DNA of 64,000 nucleotides, from positions 66,727,427-66,791,426 of the forward strand of contig NC_092879.1 of NCBI RefSeq assembly GCF_028372415.1, read 5' to 3'. How positions within the stretch are numbered: position 1 is the first letter of the stretch; the number at the start of each line of letters is the position of its first letter. Below the pieces are notes generated by a model, which searched no databases, was not told where the DNA came from, and worked only from the letters and a program-made list of their open reading frames with translations. Positions 11,778 through 23,159 of the stretch are shown here, one piece after another. The position numbers were made by a program, and so were the translations under genes. Source of the stretch: Notamacropus eugenii (lineage: Eukaryota; Chordata; Mammalia; Diprotodontia; Macropodidae).

Positions 11778-11895
11778 AATGGCCAAGGCGTTGAATTTAG
11801 TTAGAAGACCTTGGTTGCTTTGTGACCTTAGGCAAGTTGTTCAAATTCTCCGAGCTGAGGAATTTTCCACCTCTAAATCTGTAATTCCATGAAAA
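11778..11895 (+). repeat. MIR-like SINE remnant
   Basis: tgtgaccttaggcaagttgt followed by cacctctaaatctgtaattcc is a diverged MIR core and tail. Confidence 0.55.
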
Positions 11896-11899
11896 TTTC

Positions 11900-13750
11900 A
11901 ACTTTACTTTGTTGCTTCTACTTTGTTTTGATAGATGGCCCATTAGTATTTTTCCAGGCCCAGTTCCTTGGTCTTTTCATCTGTGAATTAATAGGCATCA
12001 CTTCCTCTACATCGTTTAAAGTGTGTGTGTTTTTTTTGAACACATCCACAAAATGAGCTAGTGCTGTTTGTACCCCTTTGGCAGTGTTCGGCACCAAATG
12101 TTCTGAAAGACTGGAATTAACTTCCAGGTTTTCTTCACCCAGCAGAGCAATCTGCTGATATCTTCTTTCTTAAGAAATGAGATCTGTTTAATGTTGTAGT
12201 GTAGACAATGAGACTTGTACCTGGGAATCAGGCAAAAATGATTCCACACAGGTGTTTCTTTAATGGAGTGGGGATAATCTAACTGATATATTGCTTATAA
12301 GCTATGGAAGGAAAGTGGGAACTCTGTAGTAATACGGGAACAAATTCATGTGTGTGGCATCTCTGATCACAGGCACCCCCTCCTCCCACCAGGTGGAAAT
12401 GTAAATACCCAGAATACTAGATAGCTGTGTAGTGGAGCTCTAGTAAATTCCGAGCTGTGCCTGATAGCAGTAAGGTCCACCTGGAGGATCTGATCGGAAA
12501 CCACGGAGCAGTGAGCAGAAAGGAAACTTAGCAGATCTCAGGTGTTTGGAAGTTGAGGCCATTTTCTGTGGATTTCACAGTTGAGGAATTAGGAGGTCAT
12601 CTGAACCTCCTCAAATGTGTGTATCTTAAAATTAGATTACTTTCAGGGATTTACTTTTCAGGGAATTAGTGGAAAAACTGATTAACCTGAAACAGGAAAG
12701 CTGAGCTTCCTTTCCCTAATTGAGCAGGGGCCATGCCGAGACCTTCCACTTCATCTGTTCAGTTCAAGAGCTCTGGAGCCTGCTTTATTAAGAGAAGGGG
12801 CGACCCAGAGGAGATCTCCGTGTTGTGGAGGTGGGTGCCAGATTGAATTGACTGCTGACATGAATTTTAAATGAATGTATAATTGTCACTGAGGAAGGGT
12901 CCCTCTAAATCCAGCTGAAAGTCTTTGAGCTGCCTTTTAAGTTTTAATAATAATTTCGTTTTGTTGTGAATGTAGACTAGCATCCAAATGCCCCATCATT
13001 ACCACCTCGAAACCCAGTAGATGTGAGGCAGTTTTCAGGTTATGGTAGTCTTTGGGATTGAAGGGAGGGCAGAGGCAACGCTAGGCAAAACTTTGCAGGT
13101 TGACCATACAGTGACGGAGGAGAGACATTGGGTATTCTCAGCCTGTTTTCCTGAAATTCTCAGTTTAGGAGATGAGTTTGAGAACTCACTGGTTCACAAT
13201 TCCAGGTGAGCTAATCTTCATGATGCTGCTTAACATCTTTGGATAGCAGCCTTTTCACTTTCAGATGGTGCCGGTGAGGCTGCTCTAACTTTCAGGAGTG
13301 GTGAAGTTAGAAGTAAAATGTTTGGGAGGTAACTGGTCAACCAAATCTGACCATTTAGTGAGGCTTGGAAGCAACCAAAGTCAGTGGGCACACAGCCAGA
13401 GTTACAATGAAACCTTCTTCCTTCCCTTCTTCCAAAGAGACCGCAGTTATTCTACTTCTGTCATTAGCCAATGGAATTTCATCATCTTCATTAAAAAACG
13501 TGTTTTGTTTTGATAGGAAACATCTGACAAGTTAGAGCCCTTCCATTTTGAGTTCCCTGTCTTTTCATAGACCATGTAGAAAAAAAGGAAATGAGCACAA
13601 AACATGCAGGGTGGTCAGGAGTGAATGGGTTGTGATCTGAATTCTTGAAGGGGACACCCATATCAGTGAGATCCAGAATCCAGTGGAGTAGTTTGAATAT
13701 GAGACCGAGAGGAAGGATATGGGGGGAAAAGTCTTACAGTATGATAGTAG
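11900..13750. other. Unique non-coding stretch
   Basis: No repeat or exon was recognised over about 1.85 kb. A CTCF-like core lies at 12386-12396 and is listed separately. Confidence 0.4.
12386..12396 (+). promoter_or_regulatory. Possible CTCF-like core motif
   Basis: ccaccaggtgg fits the 11-base core CCASYAGRKGG, but the following base is A rather than the preferred C. A single motif in 64 kb can occur by chance. Confidence 0.2.
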
Positions 13751-13754
13751 AATA

Positions 13755-13910
13755 GGAGATTTAGAAACTAGAGACCTCAGAGTTCGTTTAGTCAACACTT
13801 TTGCTTTCCATTTTACTCTAACCCTAACTAAACAGGGGAACTGGGATTTGAACCTGGGCCTTTTACCTCTAAATCTAAGGTTGTTTCTGCTACATCCCTG
13901 CCTCATCAGA
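13755..13910 (-). repeat. MIR-like SINE, minus strand
   Basis: agagacctcagagttc, ccattttactctaacc, gggatttgaacctgggcc (reverse B box region) and tctaaatctaaggttg follow the reversed MIR order. Confidence 0.65.
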
Positions 13911-14049
13911 AGGCATGGATGAGTTGGGATCTGTATAATGGAAAAAGTTCTCACAGCACCAGGATCACAAATCTATCAGGGTATCAGTGAGTGAGGAGAA
14001 AAGTGTCTGTGTTCATCTTCACTTACTCAGAAGGTAACCAGTGGGCAGT

Positions 14050-14225
14050 GCAAAGAGTTGGAATCTGACTCAAAGGATGTGAGTTCAAGTCCTTGCTCTG
14101 TCACTGTCTGATGTGTGACTTTGAGCAAGTCACTTCTCTGGGGCTTCACTTTCTTCATAAGTAAAATATAAGGAATATTTAAGATTCTTCTCTTGAAATC
14201 TATCATCCTATAAGTATTCCACCAA
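14050..14225 (+). repeat. MIR-like SINE
   Basis: gtgagttcaagtccttgctc (B box region), gtgtgactttgagcaagtca, gggcttcactttcttcata and aaatctatcatcctataag match the plus-strand MIR order. Confidence 0.75.
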
Positions 14226-14229
14226 CATG

Positions 14230-15735
14230 TTTTTAGAATATTGTCTGACATTCACAGCAGTCGAGTATTCAGTTCAGCGAAGGTACATACTATGTGCAAA
14301 CCTGAAGGTCTACCCACCCGTTCTTGTACTGCATTTGGGCTTGGGCACCATGACTAAGTTATATGTGTGTATTTATCCCTTAATTGGGGCTCTTAGAAAA
14401 TCAAAGAACACCTACAGGAAAAAACCAGCTTTGCTATGACACTGACAGCCTGAATAGATTACCTCTTTGGGTTAGGATCTGGAGAGCACAGAGCAGAGTG
14501 GCAGTGGAGTCTTGGCATGGGGAAGGCTCAGTGCTTTTTGAATTCCTCCATTTGAAATTCTTAATTATAACATCTCTGTACTTGAGGGTATTCTCAGCAT
14601 TCAAGCCATCTGATCAATGTGTGTACACAAAAAGCCAGCTGGTATACTGGCAATGAAACTGACTCTTACAATTTTGGAGAGGCTCTGAAAGAAAGCAGCT
14701 GCCCATAGATGAAGCTGTGATGTGTATTGAAAGCTTCTGAGAAAGCTTCTGTGGCAATAATAAAGCAAGATGGTGTTGGGGAATTTTAGGAATAGTCTTT
14801 ATGTCCCTTCTCAGGTAAATAACGGTTTCATTTCCAAGTGTTCTTTCTTTGGCTTGAGTATCATGTTTGGAAAGATTATAATTTTAAAGACTTTCTTCTT
14901 TTAACAAGTTTTTGGAGGGAACAGTTCATCTGATGAGGTACTGTCTTCATGGACAAAGTACAGATGTTTCAGATGTCACATCTCTTCCATTTTCTGTGGA
15001 ATGAAATAATGGCTGTCTTGGGCCTGACAAATGTATTTGTTACCTTGGGTGCTTGTATAGGATCTTGAGTCTATTATCCATCTTCCTGGAGGCCTAGACA
15101 CAGGCTATATTCAGAGATTTCTTAGAGTAAACTCAAGGTAGGAACAATACAAGGCAAAGAGAAAGTGGTATTTTGGATGAGTATGCCCCAATTAGGTTGA
15201 AGCAGGTGTTGCTTTTGTGGATAAGTTGAACTAGATAGTTACTGAGGGTCCATCTAATTCCAATTCTATGAACTGAAGGAAGGTGCTAAGATAAATTAAT
15301 TAATTGGATGGGAGAATGAATTGGCTATAACATGCATATAAGAGATAAGACAGGAGGCCCGAGCCTGGGAGAGTGTGATAGTATCAGGAATTCAGTTCAG
15401 AGAATGATTTTTGTTTTCAATTAAAATATATTCACATACTTTGAAGTTATCTGTGTCTTGTATTGCTCTTAAGGGAATGTGTATTCTGAATTTAATCCAA
15501 CTTTGTATTTTAAAAATTATGGGCTTGTTTCTTTCATATCTCCTCTGTCAAACCTTTTATGGAGAGAGGGGAGCTAAAAGATGAATGGGAACAATAAAAT
15601 GGAGAACAGTTAATTTGATGAGGTCAGAGGGGAGGACAAGATGAGAATTAGGCCAAATAATATATAGCATGTCATAATTCAAATTTTTCAAAACTACTCA
15701 GAGTTCTTCATTTATAAAATGGGCCTACAAGATGA
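14230..15735. other. Mostly unique non-coding stretch
   Basis: No exon was recognised. A short piece at about 15205-15290 (gttgaactagatagtt..ccaattctatgaact) looks like the tail of a MIR or CR1 element, but it is too short to assign. Confidence 0.4.
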
Positions 15736-15739
15736 ATGT

Positions 15740-16365
15740 TTTGTTAACCTGATTTTGCGCCTGTACTTCTGCATTTTGAAGAACTCCAAGATCAACATGA
15801 GTCAGCAGGGAGATGTGGTACCCAAAAATACTCATGTGATCTTAGGTTGCATGAAGAGAAGCCAAGCTTTCAGGAACAAGGTGTTAATGAATGGTATTCT
15901 GTGCCTTCTGCCTTGCTCAGACCAGAGCTGGAGTTGGGGGTCCATTTCAGCCACTCCTTCCTAAAAAGGATAAGCTAGAAAACATTCAATGTGGAGCATC
16001 CAAAATATTGAAGGGTTTTGAGGCCCTATCTTTTGAAATTAAGTTGAAGGAGCTAGGCCCTGACAAGAGAGGCCTGAGTCTAAGGATAAGATATCTCCGG
16101 TTCAAGTATTTTAAGGGCTGGTATGTGGAAGAAAGCCTTACTCTTTTTGGAGAGAAGTGCTAGGTGTGTAAGGAGCCAAGTTAGGCTTTATGTTACTTGG
16201 TCCTGATGAGCGCTGTCCCACCGTGCAATGGGTTACCTGAAGAGGTGGTAGATCCTCCATCACTGGAGGTCTTCAAGCAGAGGCCACATGACCATTTGTC
16301 AGTAGTGGTTTTGGCTAGATGGCCTGAGGGTCATCCAACTCTTCAATTCTGTTATTTTCATAAAG
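15740..16365 (+). mobile_element. CR1/L3-type LINE 3' portion
   Basis: The order is caacatgagtcagcaggg, tgatcttaggttgcatga, cattcaatgtggagcatcc, gggttacctgaagaggtgg, cactggaggtcttcaagcag, ccacatgaccatttgtcag and a short tail. This covers the end of the reverse transcriptase and the 3' UTR. Three open frames of 80-90 codons in the region are in decayed LINE sequence, not genes. Confidence 0.82.
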
Positions 16366-16449
16366 TGCCTTTTGTAAGAAAAAGTAGGAATGGAGCCCAC
16401 AGCCGAACTTCCAAGTCTTTTGAAAACTACGTAGAATGGGAAATTTAGT

Positions 16450-17565
16450 TTATATCATTCCAACTTGAACAAACTCTACTACATTCTGAGAAATTTCTAT
16501 TTCTAAAGCCAGATAGGCATTTCATGAGCTCTATTCATGTAGAAGTGACCAGACTGAGATAATTTAGAGGGCCCTTTAATTTCACAGAGTTACCTGAAAC
16601 TTGAGAGTCTGGAAGCTTTATTCAGGGCTTGAGCCTCCCTTGAATAAATATGTACACCATTGACTTCCAGCTATTTTCCAAAGGCCATTTTCACCTCGAC
16701 TTATTTTACTTTGATTCAAGTAGTGAATTTTCATTTAGGAGATTTCACCAGGCTGTATCTTTTCAGTGTAGGAGGTAATGTTATGATCTAGGAATACTTA
16801 ACTCTTGGTGCTGAACTTGGTGTCTCCAAAGGATGATTGAGTGATAATCACTTGATGCTCTACCACATCAAACTCCTGGATTCCCAGTAATCTTTTATTT
16901 TACTTCTAAAGCCATCTACTGGAAATCTATTTCTAAGTCTTCCTCTGCCTAGAAATGTCTACTCCTGACACCTTGTCAGTAGATTATCTGCAAATGAGAT
17001 AGTAAAGCATCACTTTTAGAAAGTTGCAACTAAAGAAAACTTTACCACCTTGTCGATAAGCTGCTGCTTTTGGCAAATGATGGAGTGACAGCTGCAAAAT
17101 TTGTGTGAAAGATCAGCTCCCTGTTCTGTTGGACTCTATAGGCTGGGTCTACCCAGTCAGAGCAGTACCATGTCCTAGGCACATGGGAAAACAGAAGGGG
17201 AGCACAGGTTGGCTGGGGCGTTGTTTCGCAAGGGGATTTTTGCCGTGGAAGTTAGCCTAGGGGCGTTTCTCAGTCATTTCTGTCATGCCCCCAAAATGTT
17301 CATTAAGGGGGAAAAGTCATCAGTTTGTGATTTAGCTGTGATCCTAGCCAAGTCATCAATAGAGTGAAAATCTTTTCACATATTGCCCCAAAGTTTGAGG
17401 CCAAAGAAAACGAAGGAAGCAGATGGAGTTCCATGTGAATGCTTCCCTATGGTTACTATTTGCTTTTATTGGTGCATTAACATAGCTATTTCAGGGCTGG
17501 GACTGCCATGTTTTTCATCTTTGTGCAGTGACCCTTGGCTTTACGGTGGTGTAGATGATGGGAAG
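16450..17565. other. Unique non-coding stretch
   Basis: No repeat or exon was recognised. The open frame at 17383-17667 has no familiar domain. Confidence 0.4.
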
Positions 17566-17568
17566 GGA

Positions 17569-17581
17569 TGCCACCTGCTGG
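17569..17581 (-). promoter_or_regulatory. Candidate CTCF core motif
   Basis: The minus strand reads ccagcaggtggca, a full match to CCASYAGRKGGCR. No upstream accessory motif was assessed. The match is by eye, without a weight-matrix score. Confidence 0.35.
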
Positions 17582-17589
17582 TTCAGGCA

Positions 17590-18195
17590 GGAATATCAAC
17601 CAGCTGTCCCCCCTCTCCCCAGGGAGTTGACTCAACCCTAACCTTGACATCTCTGGACTTTGAGTGACAGGTTAGCTGGGTAGTTAGGTAGCTATCCCTA
17701 CCCCCCAGAAGTCTCTCCAAAACTGGGAGCAAGAGAGGTGAATAGGAGAGGAGAGAAGTCTTGGGGAAGGAATACCCTGGGAAGCTTCTCCATCAAATCT
17801 TATAGACTTCCATCTTGCTATGGCATCAGTAACAGTGAAGGAGCCAGCACAGAACTCTGGGACCTTGAATTATATCTAGGAAGGTGCTGTTTCACTGAAC
17901 TCACAAGAAGTACAGAGCCTAGGCTGGTAATTCCTCAATTTCCCTATCTCCTGAAGTTTCTCATTCTTTTCCCTTATTAGGAAAATGTGTTTGGTCCCAA
18001 AATATCATTCATTTTTGGAAGCACAATATAATGAGCTAGTTTTTTTAAATCCTGCAACTAAAAAATGGTAACAACTCAAAACAGTTATAGATAATTGTTT
18101 GAAGATTTAAGCAGTTAAATATAAATTCAAAAGTCTTAAAATGATTCTTACTCTTCCCTTTTTTAAGTTAATTGAACAAGAATAGATCTTACTCC
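17590..18195. other. Unique non-coding stretch
   Basis: Nothing was recognised beyond A/T-rich runs at about 18035-18180. Confidence 0.4.
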
Positions 18196-18199
18196 AACC

Positions 18200-18415
18200 C
18201 CTTATTTTAATTTTGTATGAATCTTTATGGTTTATGTATGTTTCTTGTAAACAATGTATTGTTCTCCTTTCTAATTCATTCTGCAGTCTTCTTTGCTTTT
18301 ATGGTTGAGTTCATCCCATTCAAGTTGATGGTCATGACTGTTAACTGTCTTCCCCTCCTCTCATCCCATCCCCTCATGCCCTTTTTTCCTCTCTTTGCCC
18401 TCTGACCCATTCCTT
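18200..18415 (-). mobile_element. Probable L1 LINE fragment, minus strand
   Basis: tatgtttcttgtaaacaatg, ctaattcattctgcagtct and ggttgagttcatcccattc resemble an antisense internal part of marsupial L1 ORF2. It is strongly diverged. Confidence 0.5.
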
Positions 18416-18449
18416 GAAAAGAACAAGAAAGTGGTGATAGAAACATGGA

Positions 18450-18715
18450 CTTATTGTTATTGTTAATAATAACTAGTATTAATCAGTGGTTCAAAGTTGC
18501 CCAAGTACCTTACAAATGTCAACTCATTTGATTCTCACAACAGCTCGAGGGGAGAATTGCTATTATTATCATCATCATTTTACAGATCAGGAAACTTGAG
18601 GCAGACAGAGGTTGTGACTTGCCCAGGATTGCACAGTTAGTGTCTGAGGTTGGATTTGAACTCAGATCTTCCTGACTCCAGGTCCAGTGCTCTATCCATT
18701 GTCCTGCCTAGCTTG
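18450..18715 (-). repeat. tRNA-derived CORE-SINE, minus strand
   Basis: ttattgttattgttaataat, tctcacaacagctcgagg, cattttacagatcaggaaac, gacttgcccaggattgcac, tttgaactcagatcttcctg and a head ending cattgtcctgcctagct. Confidence 0.88.
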
Positions 18716-18719
18716 ACAA

Positions 18720-20500
18720 GACTGTCCTATAATTGAAACATTCTTTTTTTTCTGTTCTTCTGTCTCTTCTCTTTCCCTCACTCTCTTCTCAAGCAACCTT
18801 CTAAGTGTGTTTTGCATATAACTAATACCTGACCAATCACTCCTCCTCTTTAGAGTCCTCCCTTCCCCCTCCATTTCTCCACTTGTTTCCCTGTTAAGTT
18901 TAATGTATTTCTATACTAAAGTCTTTTGGGGCAAGGAGGAAAGGGCAATGGAGAGGCAGCATGTAGTTGTTTTCTAGTTGTTTTCAAAGTTGTTTTTCCT
19001 GTTGATGGGAAAGAGTCGTGAGGATGGAGGATGCACCTTATACAAGGCCTCTAGTCACACACAGAGTCACAGGCCCAGTATTTAAGGATTCCATTGATAT
19101 ATGTTGAGTTTCTAATGTATAGAAGTGCATATATTCTCTCTTTTCACCATGAGGAGAGTACTCTGTGGCTTTCAGGATCAGTACTAGATGGTTAAAGACT
19201 GAATCAGGCCCTGCAGGCCCAAGTTGATCCTTGGGAGCAGGGCTGTCTAAGATGGATGCACTGTCACTTTTATTTAATCTCCTTGTGCATTGTTCACCAA
19301 CAAGAAATTCATTTTCAGCTGAGGGGTTGGATTATTTCTTTCACATAATCCAAAATTTAAGTCTGTGTCCATCGACATTAGGCAAGTCCCCCAGGCTAAC
19401 TAAAGGAGTAGCCTGTTTGGCAGAGGCATCCCATCATCAACCTGATTTCGATGTGGAGTCTTTTTTATCTTCCCTTATCTTTCCCTATCATAGTGTGTGG
19501 AAAGAACCTTGCAACTTTTAGCAAAGAGGACCTTCTTCAGTTCCTCGATACATCATAAAAGGAGCACCACCCGCCCACCTACCCAGCCACCCACCCGTAT
19601 TCCTAAAACTCCTAGTGCTCCGGTCCCTATAATCCCCAGAGAGTGAGGTGTTTGCTGTTTGTGTGTTTTCCCCAGACAATCTGAGGCTGGCAAATGCAGC
19701 TTTTCAAAATGTGAGAGCTCTAGAGAGGAAACAGTTCTCAAATGAAGCCACAGAGCCTACAGCTAATTTTAGATGTCTCTAGGTAGAGAAGTCAACAGAG
19801 TCTTATGCAAAAAGGCCAAGGATAGCTTTGTCGCATATGGGCTTCAATAATGAAAGCCAAGCTGAGACCAGAGGGACCATGGATATGGCTGTATTTTAAA
19901 AACTAGCAAATGATCTGCCTACATTGACTTATAAAAATGAATTAATCTAGTGGAATTTTTAAAAACTTTTCATGGTACCTTTTGTTTTTACAATACAGAC
20001 ATTTCCTCCCTTCTTTCTTCATTAAGTTTTTCCACATGATAAGGCAAACCAATAGCAACTGTGATATGTATGCAACCTTTGACCTTCATAAACCTCCATC
20101 TTTCCAAGAAAAGCAGGGAGATACATTTCCTCATCTCTTTGGCCTACACTGGAATTTCATTGTAATTGTTCCTCCGAGCCTTCTCTGGAAATGTCTCCAG
20201 AGAATGAGTCTATCCTGCTCTGATAGTTCTTAGTTACAGCTCTCTGCTCTGACTTGTTCTTGATGGGCCAAGACTCTAGGGACTTTCCAGGGCGTGGCTG
20301 TGGTGAAGTAAAGGTTTCTGATACTGGTTTTGGGCTAATTCCTCAGTAAGCACTGGTATAGTTACTGTCCTCCAAGCAAAGCTCAGCTATGAATCAGGAC
20401 TTCATGGACTGGAAAAGCAGCATGGGAGCTGAGAAGTTGACTGGTCCCATGAAAGGGACAACCAAGATCATTGAGAGATCAAGTCACTTGACCATGCTCC
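18720..20500. other. Unique non-coding stretch
   Basis: No repeat family or exon was recognised over about 1.8 kb. It contains a CCACCC-rich run at 19565-19595. Confidence 0.4.
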
Positions 20501-20502
20501 AA

Positions 20503-20687
20503 CAGGGTGGGGAACCTGCGTCCTTAAGGCCACATGTGGCCCTCTAGATCCTCAAGTGTAGCCCTTTGATTGAATCCATACTTCATAGAACAAATCCCCT
20601 TAATAAAAGGATTTGTTCTATAAAACTTGGACTCAGTAAAAAGACCACATCCAAGGACCTAGAAGGCCATGGGTTCCTCATCCTCCA
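20503..20687. mobile_element. Palindromic non-autonomous hAT-type DNA transposon (MITE)
   Basis: The left end cagggtggggaacctgcg is mirrored by the right end catgggttcctcatcctcc. Internal ggccacatgtggccctctag is mirrored by gacctagaaggcc. At the centre, 12-base arms tagaacaaatcc (20586-20597) and ggatttgttcta (20609-20620) are perfectly inverted. There is no coding capacity. The CAGGG terminus suggests hAT. I could not resolve an exact 8-base target duplication. Confidence 0.85.
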
Positions 20688-20764
20688 TCCAACCCAATGG
20701 TTCATTAGCAGGAGAGCTAAGACCATACTTCAAGGCTGCTGATTCCCATGTTAATGTTCTCTCC

Positions 20765-20970
20765 TAATATGTGATAGGGCATGTGAATGTGTATATATGT
20801 GCATGTACTTGTGTGTGCACATGCATGCCAGTTTTAATCTTTAGTAGCTTAAAAACTCCACTGAGTCATTTGAAACACTTTTTATGTATGTGTGCATGTA
20901 TATACATATACGTATAAATGTATTGATATGTGTGCATATTTATGTAGGTCTGTTTTGTATGTCTGTGTGT
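20765..20970. repeat. TG/CA/TA-rich low-complexity tract
   Basis: Imperfect alternating purine-pyrimidine runs such as tgtgtatatatgtgcatg and tgtgtgcacatgcatgc lie between 20780 and 20830, with a second cluster at 20885-20970. They are separated by ordinary sequence. Confidence 0.7.
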
Positions 20971-20979
20971 ATGAAGGCA

Positions 20980-21245
20980 GCCAGGTGGCACAGTAGACAG
21001 TCTTTGCTTCAACTCTGACCTCAGACTATATGTATGACTCTGGGCAAGTTGCTTAGCCTCTATTTACCTCAGTTTCCTTATCTGTAAATTGGGCTTCAAA
21101 ATAGCATCTACCTTCCAGGGTTGTTGTGAGAATTCAATGAGATATCCAATGAGATATCTGTAAGTATATCTGTGGTAAAGTACTTACCACAGCAGCTGTC
21201 ACATAGTAGGTGCTATATCAATGTTAGCTATTATTATTATTTTAT
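20980..21245 (+). repeat. tRNA-derived CORE-SINE, near full length
   Basis: Head ggcagccaggtggcacagta, core gactctgggcaagttgctta, cagtttccttatctgtaa, ccagggttgttgtgagaatt, and tail tgttagctattattattat. Confidence 0.92.
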
Positions 21246-21261
21246 ATATAAATATAAATTT

Positions 21262-21405
21262 GTCAACTCATCTGCCCCTTTGAGGCTTTGGAGCACTGAG
21301 AGTTTAAATGACCTTTCCAAGGTCACAAAACCAGTATGTATCCAAAGCATGTCTTCTGAACTCCAAGGCTGGCCCTCAGTCTATTACCACACACTGCCTT
21401 GGCTT
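21262..21405 (-). repeat. SINE/MIR remnant, minus strand
   Basis: gacctttccaaggtcacaaa, then cttctgaactccaaggctg and cctcagtctattaccac, is the reversed SINE core and head. It stands tail-to-tail with the SINE ending at about 21245. Confidence 0.65.
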
Positions 21406-21424
21406 CTCTAATATCCATATTTAT

Positions 21425-21880
21425 AATCCCCACGATAGAAATTGAAGAGAAATGTGATTTCCTAATTTATTCATGTATTATTGGTTAAGCCTGTTTTCAA
21501 GAAACAACAAACTTTGTGTTCTTGGAGCCCCGAGTCCAAAGCTTATATAAACATGGAGTATATTTGATGCCATTAAAATATTGGCATGCTTTAAAAAAGA
21601 AAAAAAAAAACCTAGAAAATATGGGCACCAGTGTAGCTTTTGACAGTGAGAATTGTGAGCTTTGGAAATTGTCTTTTTAAGATGACAGGCTCACCATAAC
21701 AAAAAAAAACCTCTGCATAAGAGTTATGGCCCCAAAGTAATACTTAACAAGCTTGCCTTTCCTGACTACAAACAGGGTTGATTAATAACAGGCTAAGGAC
21801 ATCAACAATTCAATGACTGTCAGTGGGATAAAGAAAGCTTCGTCATTTCCAAATGTAATCAGGGCAAGAAGTACAGTGAG
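21425..21880. other. Unique non-coding stretch
   Basis: Only A-runs (21594-21610 and 21701-21709) stand out. Confidence 0.4.
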
Positions 21881-21884
21881 TTTA

Positions 21885-22085
21885 TTGGTATGGTGTATAG
21901 GATAGGCCACTGGACTTGGAGTTGAAAAGACCTGGGTTCAAATGTGGCTTCACTAGTAGTGTGACTCTGGGCAAGTCGCTTAACCCCTCTGAGCCTCAGT
22001 TTACTCATCTATAAAATGGGAAGATTGGACTCAATGACTTTTGGGGCCCTTTCCAGCTCTCAATCTACGATCCTATGAACCTATA
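21885..22085 (+). repeat. MIR-like SINE, well preserved
   Basis: gccactggacttggagttga, cctgggttcaaatgtggc (B box), gtgactctgggcaagtcgct, cctcagtttactcatct, ggactcaatgacttttgg and a tail ending ctacgatcctatgaacc. Confidence 0.9.
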
Positions 22086-22089
22086 CTGT

Positions 22090-22615
22090 AACCAAAGAGG
22101 AGACGAATACTTTAGGTATGAGTTACTCCTGCAATGTGACGGCATTGAAAGATACTGTTCAAGAAGAAAAGAATGTCATGCTTCTGTAGTAAACATGGGA
22201 TTGCTTGGAAAATGAATGAGAAGGGTTTTCTCAGATGCTAGAATAAATGGTAGTCTCCGATTGGTTCATGTATCTCCTTGGGTAAAGTTTCAATGAGTCA
22301 GGCTATCATAGCAAAAGAAGGTACCGCATGTCAATGGAATTGTATCCCACTCATGGACCAGAGAGAACACTCTCGGGATGAATAACTGGGAAGCTGTGGG
22401 CTTTGACCACCACTGGGGGCCATTTTGTTCTGGTGGCATGAAAGGTTTGTGGGATGTGTTTTGCCTGCATTCTTAGGTGAAAAATGTTCTAAAATCATGA
22501 GACTCTTTTGTGTGCTATTAATCTCTCAAAACGCAATTTAAATAATAGAATTAGAAATACATGAGGAGAGGTAGCTTGGCAAAGTCAGGAAGCTCAGACA
22601 CCTTGTAATTAAATG
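22090..22615. other. Unique non-coding stretch
   Basis: I see nothing assignable. The ccaccactgggggcc at about 22407 was considered as a CTCF site and rejected. Confidence 0.4.
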
Positions 22616-22617
22616 AT

Positions 22618-22812
22618 AAGAAGGCATTGTGGTTCAGTAGAAAGTGCTGTGTTTGGACTCAGGGTACCCAGGTTCAAATCTAGGTGTTATCAGTGAGCGA
22701 CTTTGAACAGGTCACTCAATCTTTCTGTGCCTCAGTTTTTTTCATGTATAAAAATGAAGGGGTTGACCTCCAAGGTACCTTCCAGCTGTGTATCAGTAAC
22801 CTTATAACTCAC
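22618..22812 (+). repeat. MIR-like SINE
   Basis: gcattgtggttcagtagaaa, cccaggttcaaatctaggtg (B box), gtgcctcagttttttcatg, gggttgacctccaaggtacc. Confidence 0.85.
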
Positions 22813-22984
22813 TTGGAGTTCACTCACAATCATCATCTAGGGAGGCATGTCTTGGAGACAAGGAACCAGGCATTCCTATCAATGCCAACCAACTGCTGCA
22901 GACAAGTCAGCCTAGCTAAAGTAACATGGCCCCCAAGGTAGAGACAGGAGGCAGTGTATGCCAGTCACATCAAACCACTACCAC

Positions 22985-23158
22985 CCTTTTGTTATTGTTT
23001 ACTCATTGCAGTCACATCTGACTCTGTGACTCCTTTTGGGTTTTGCCATTTTCTTCTCCAGCTCCTTTTACAGATGAGAAAACTGAGGTAAACAGGGTGA
23101 AGTGACTTGCCCAGGGTCACACAGCTGGTAAGTATATGAGGCTGGATTTAGTAAGTAC
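22985..23158 (-). repeat. tRNA-derived SINE, minus strand, head missing
   Basis: cacatctgactctgtgactc, cttctccagctccttttaca, gggtgaagtgacttgcccag, gggtcacacagctggtaag, then loss of similarity at gaggctggattta. Confidence 0.88.
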
Positions 23159-23159
23159 C

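Noticed and set aside
22405..22420. CTCF site at ccaccactgggggcc
   Set aside because: It lacks the A at position six of the core and is one base short in register.
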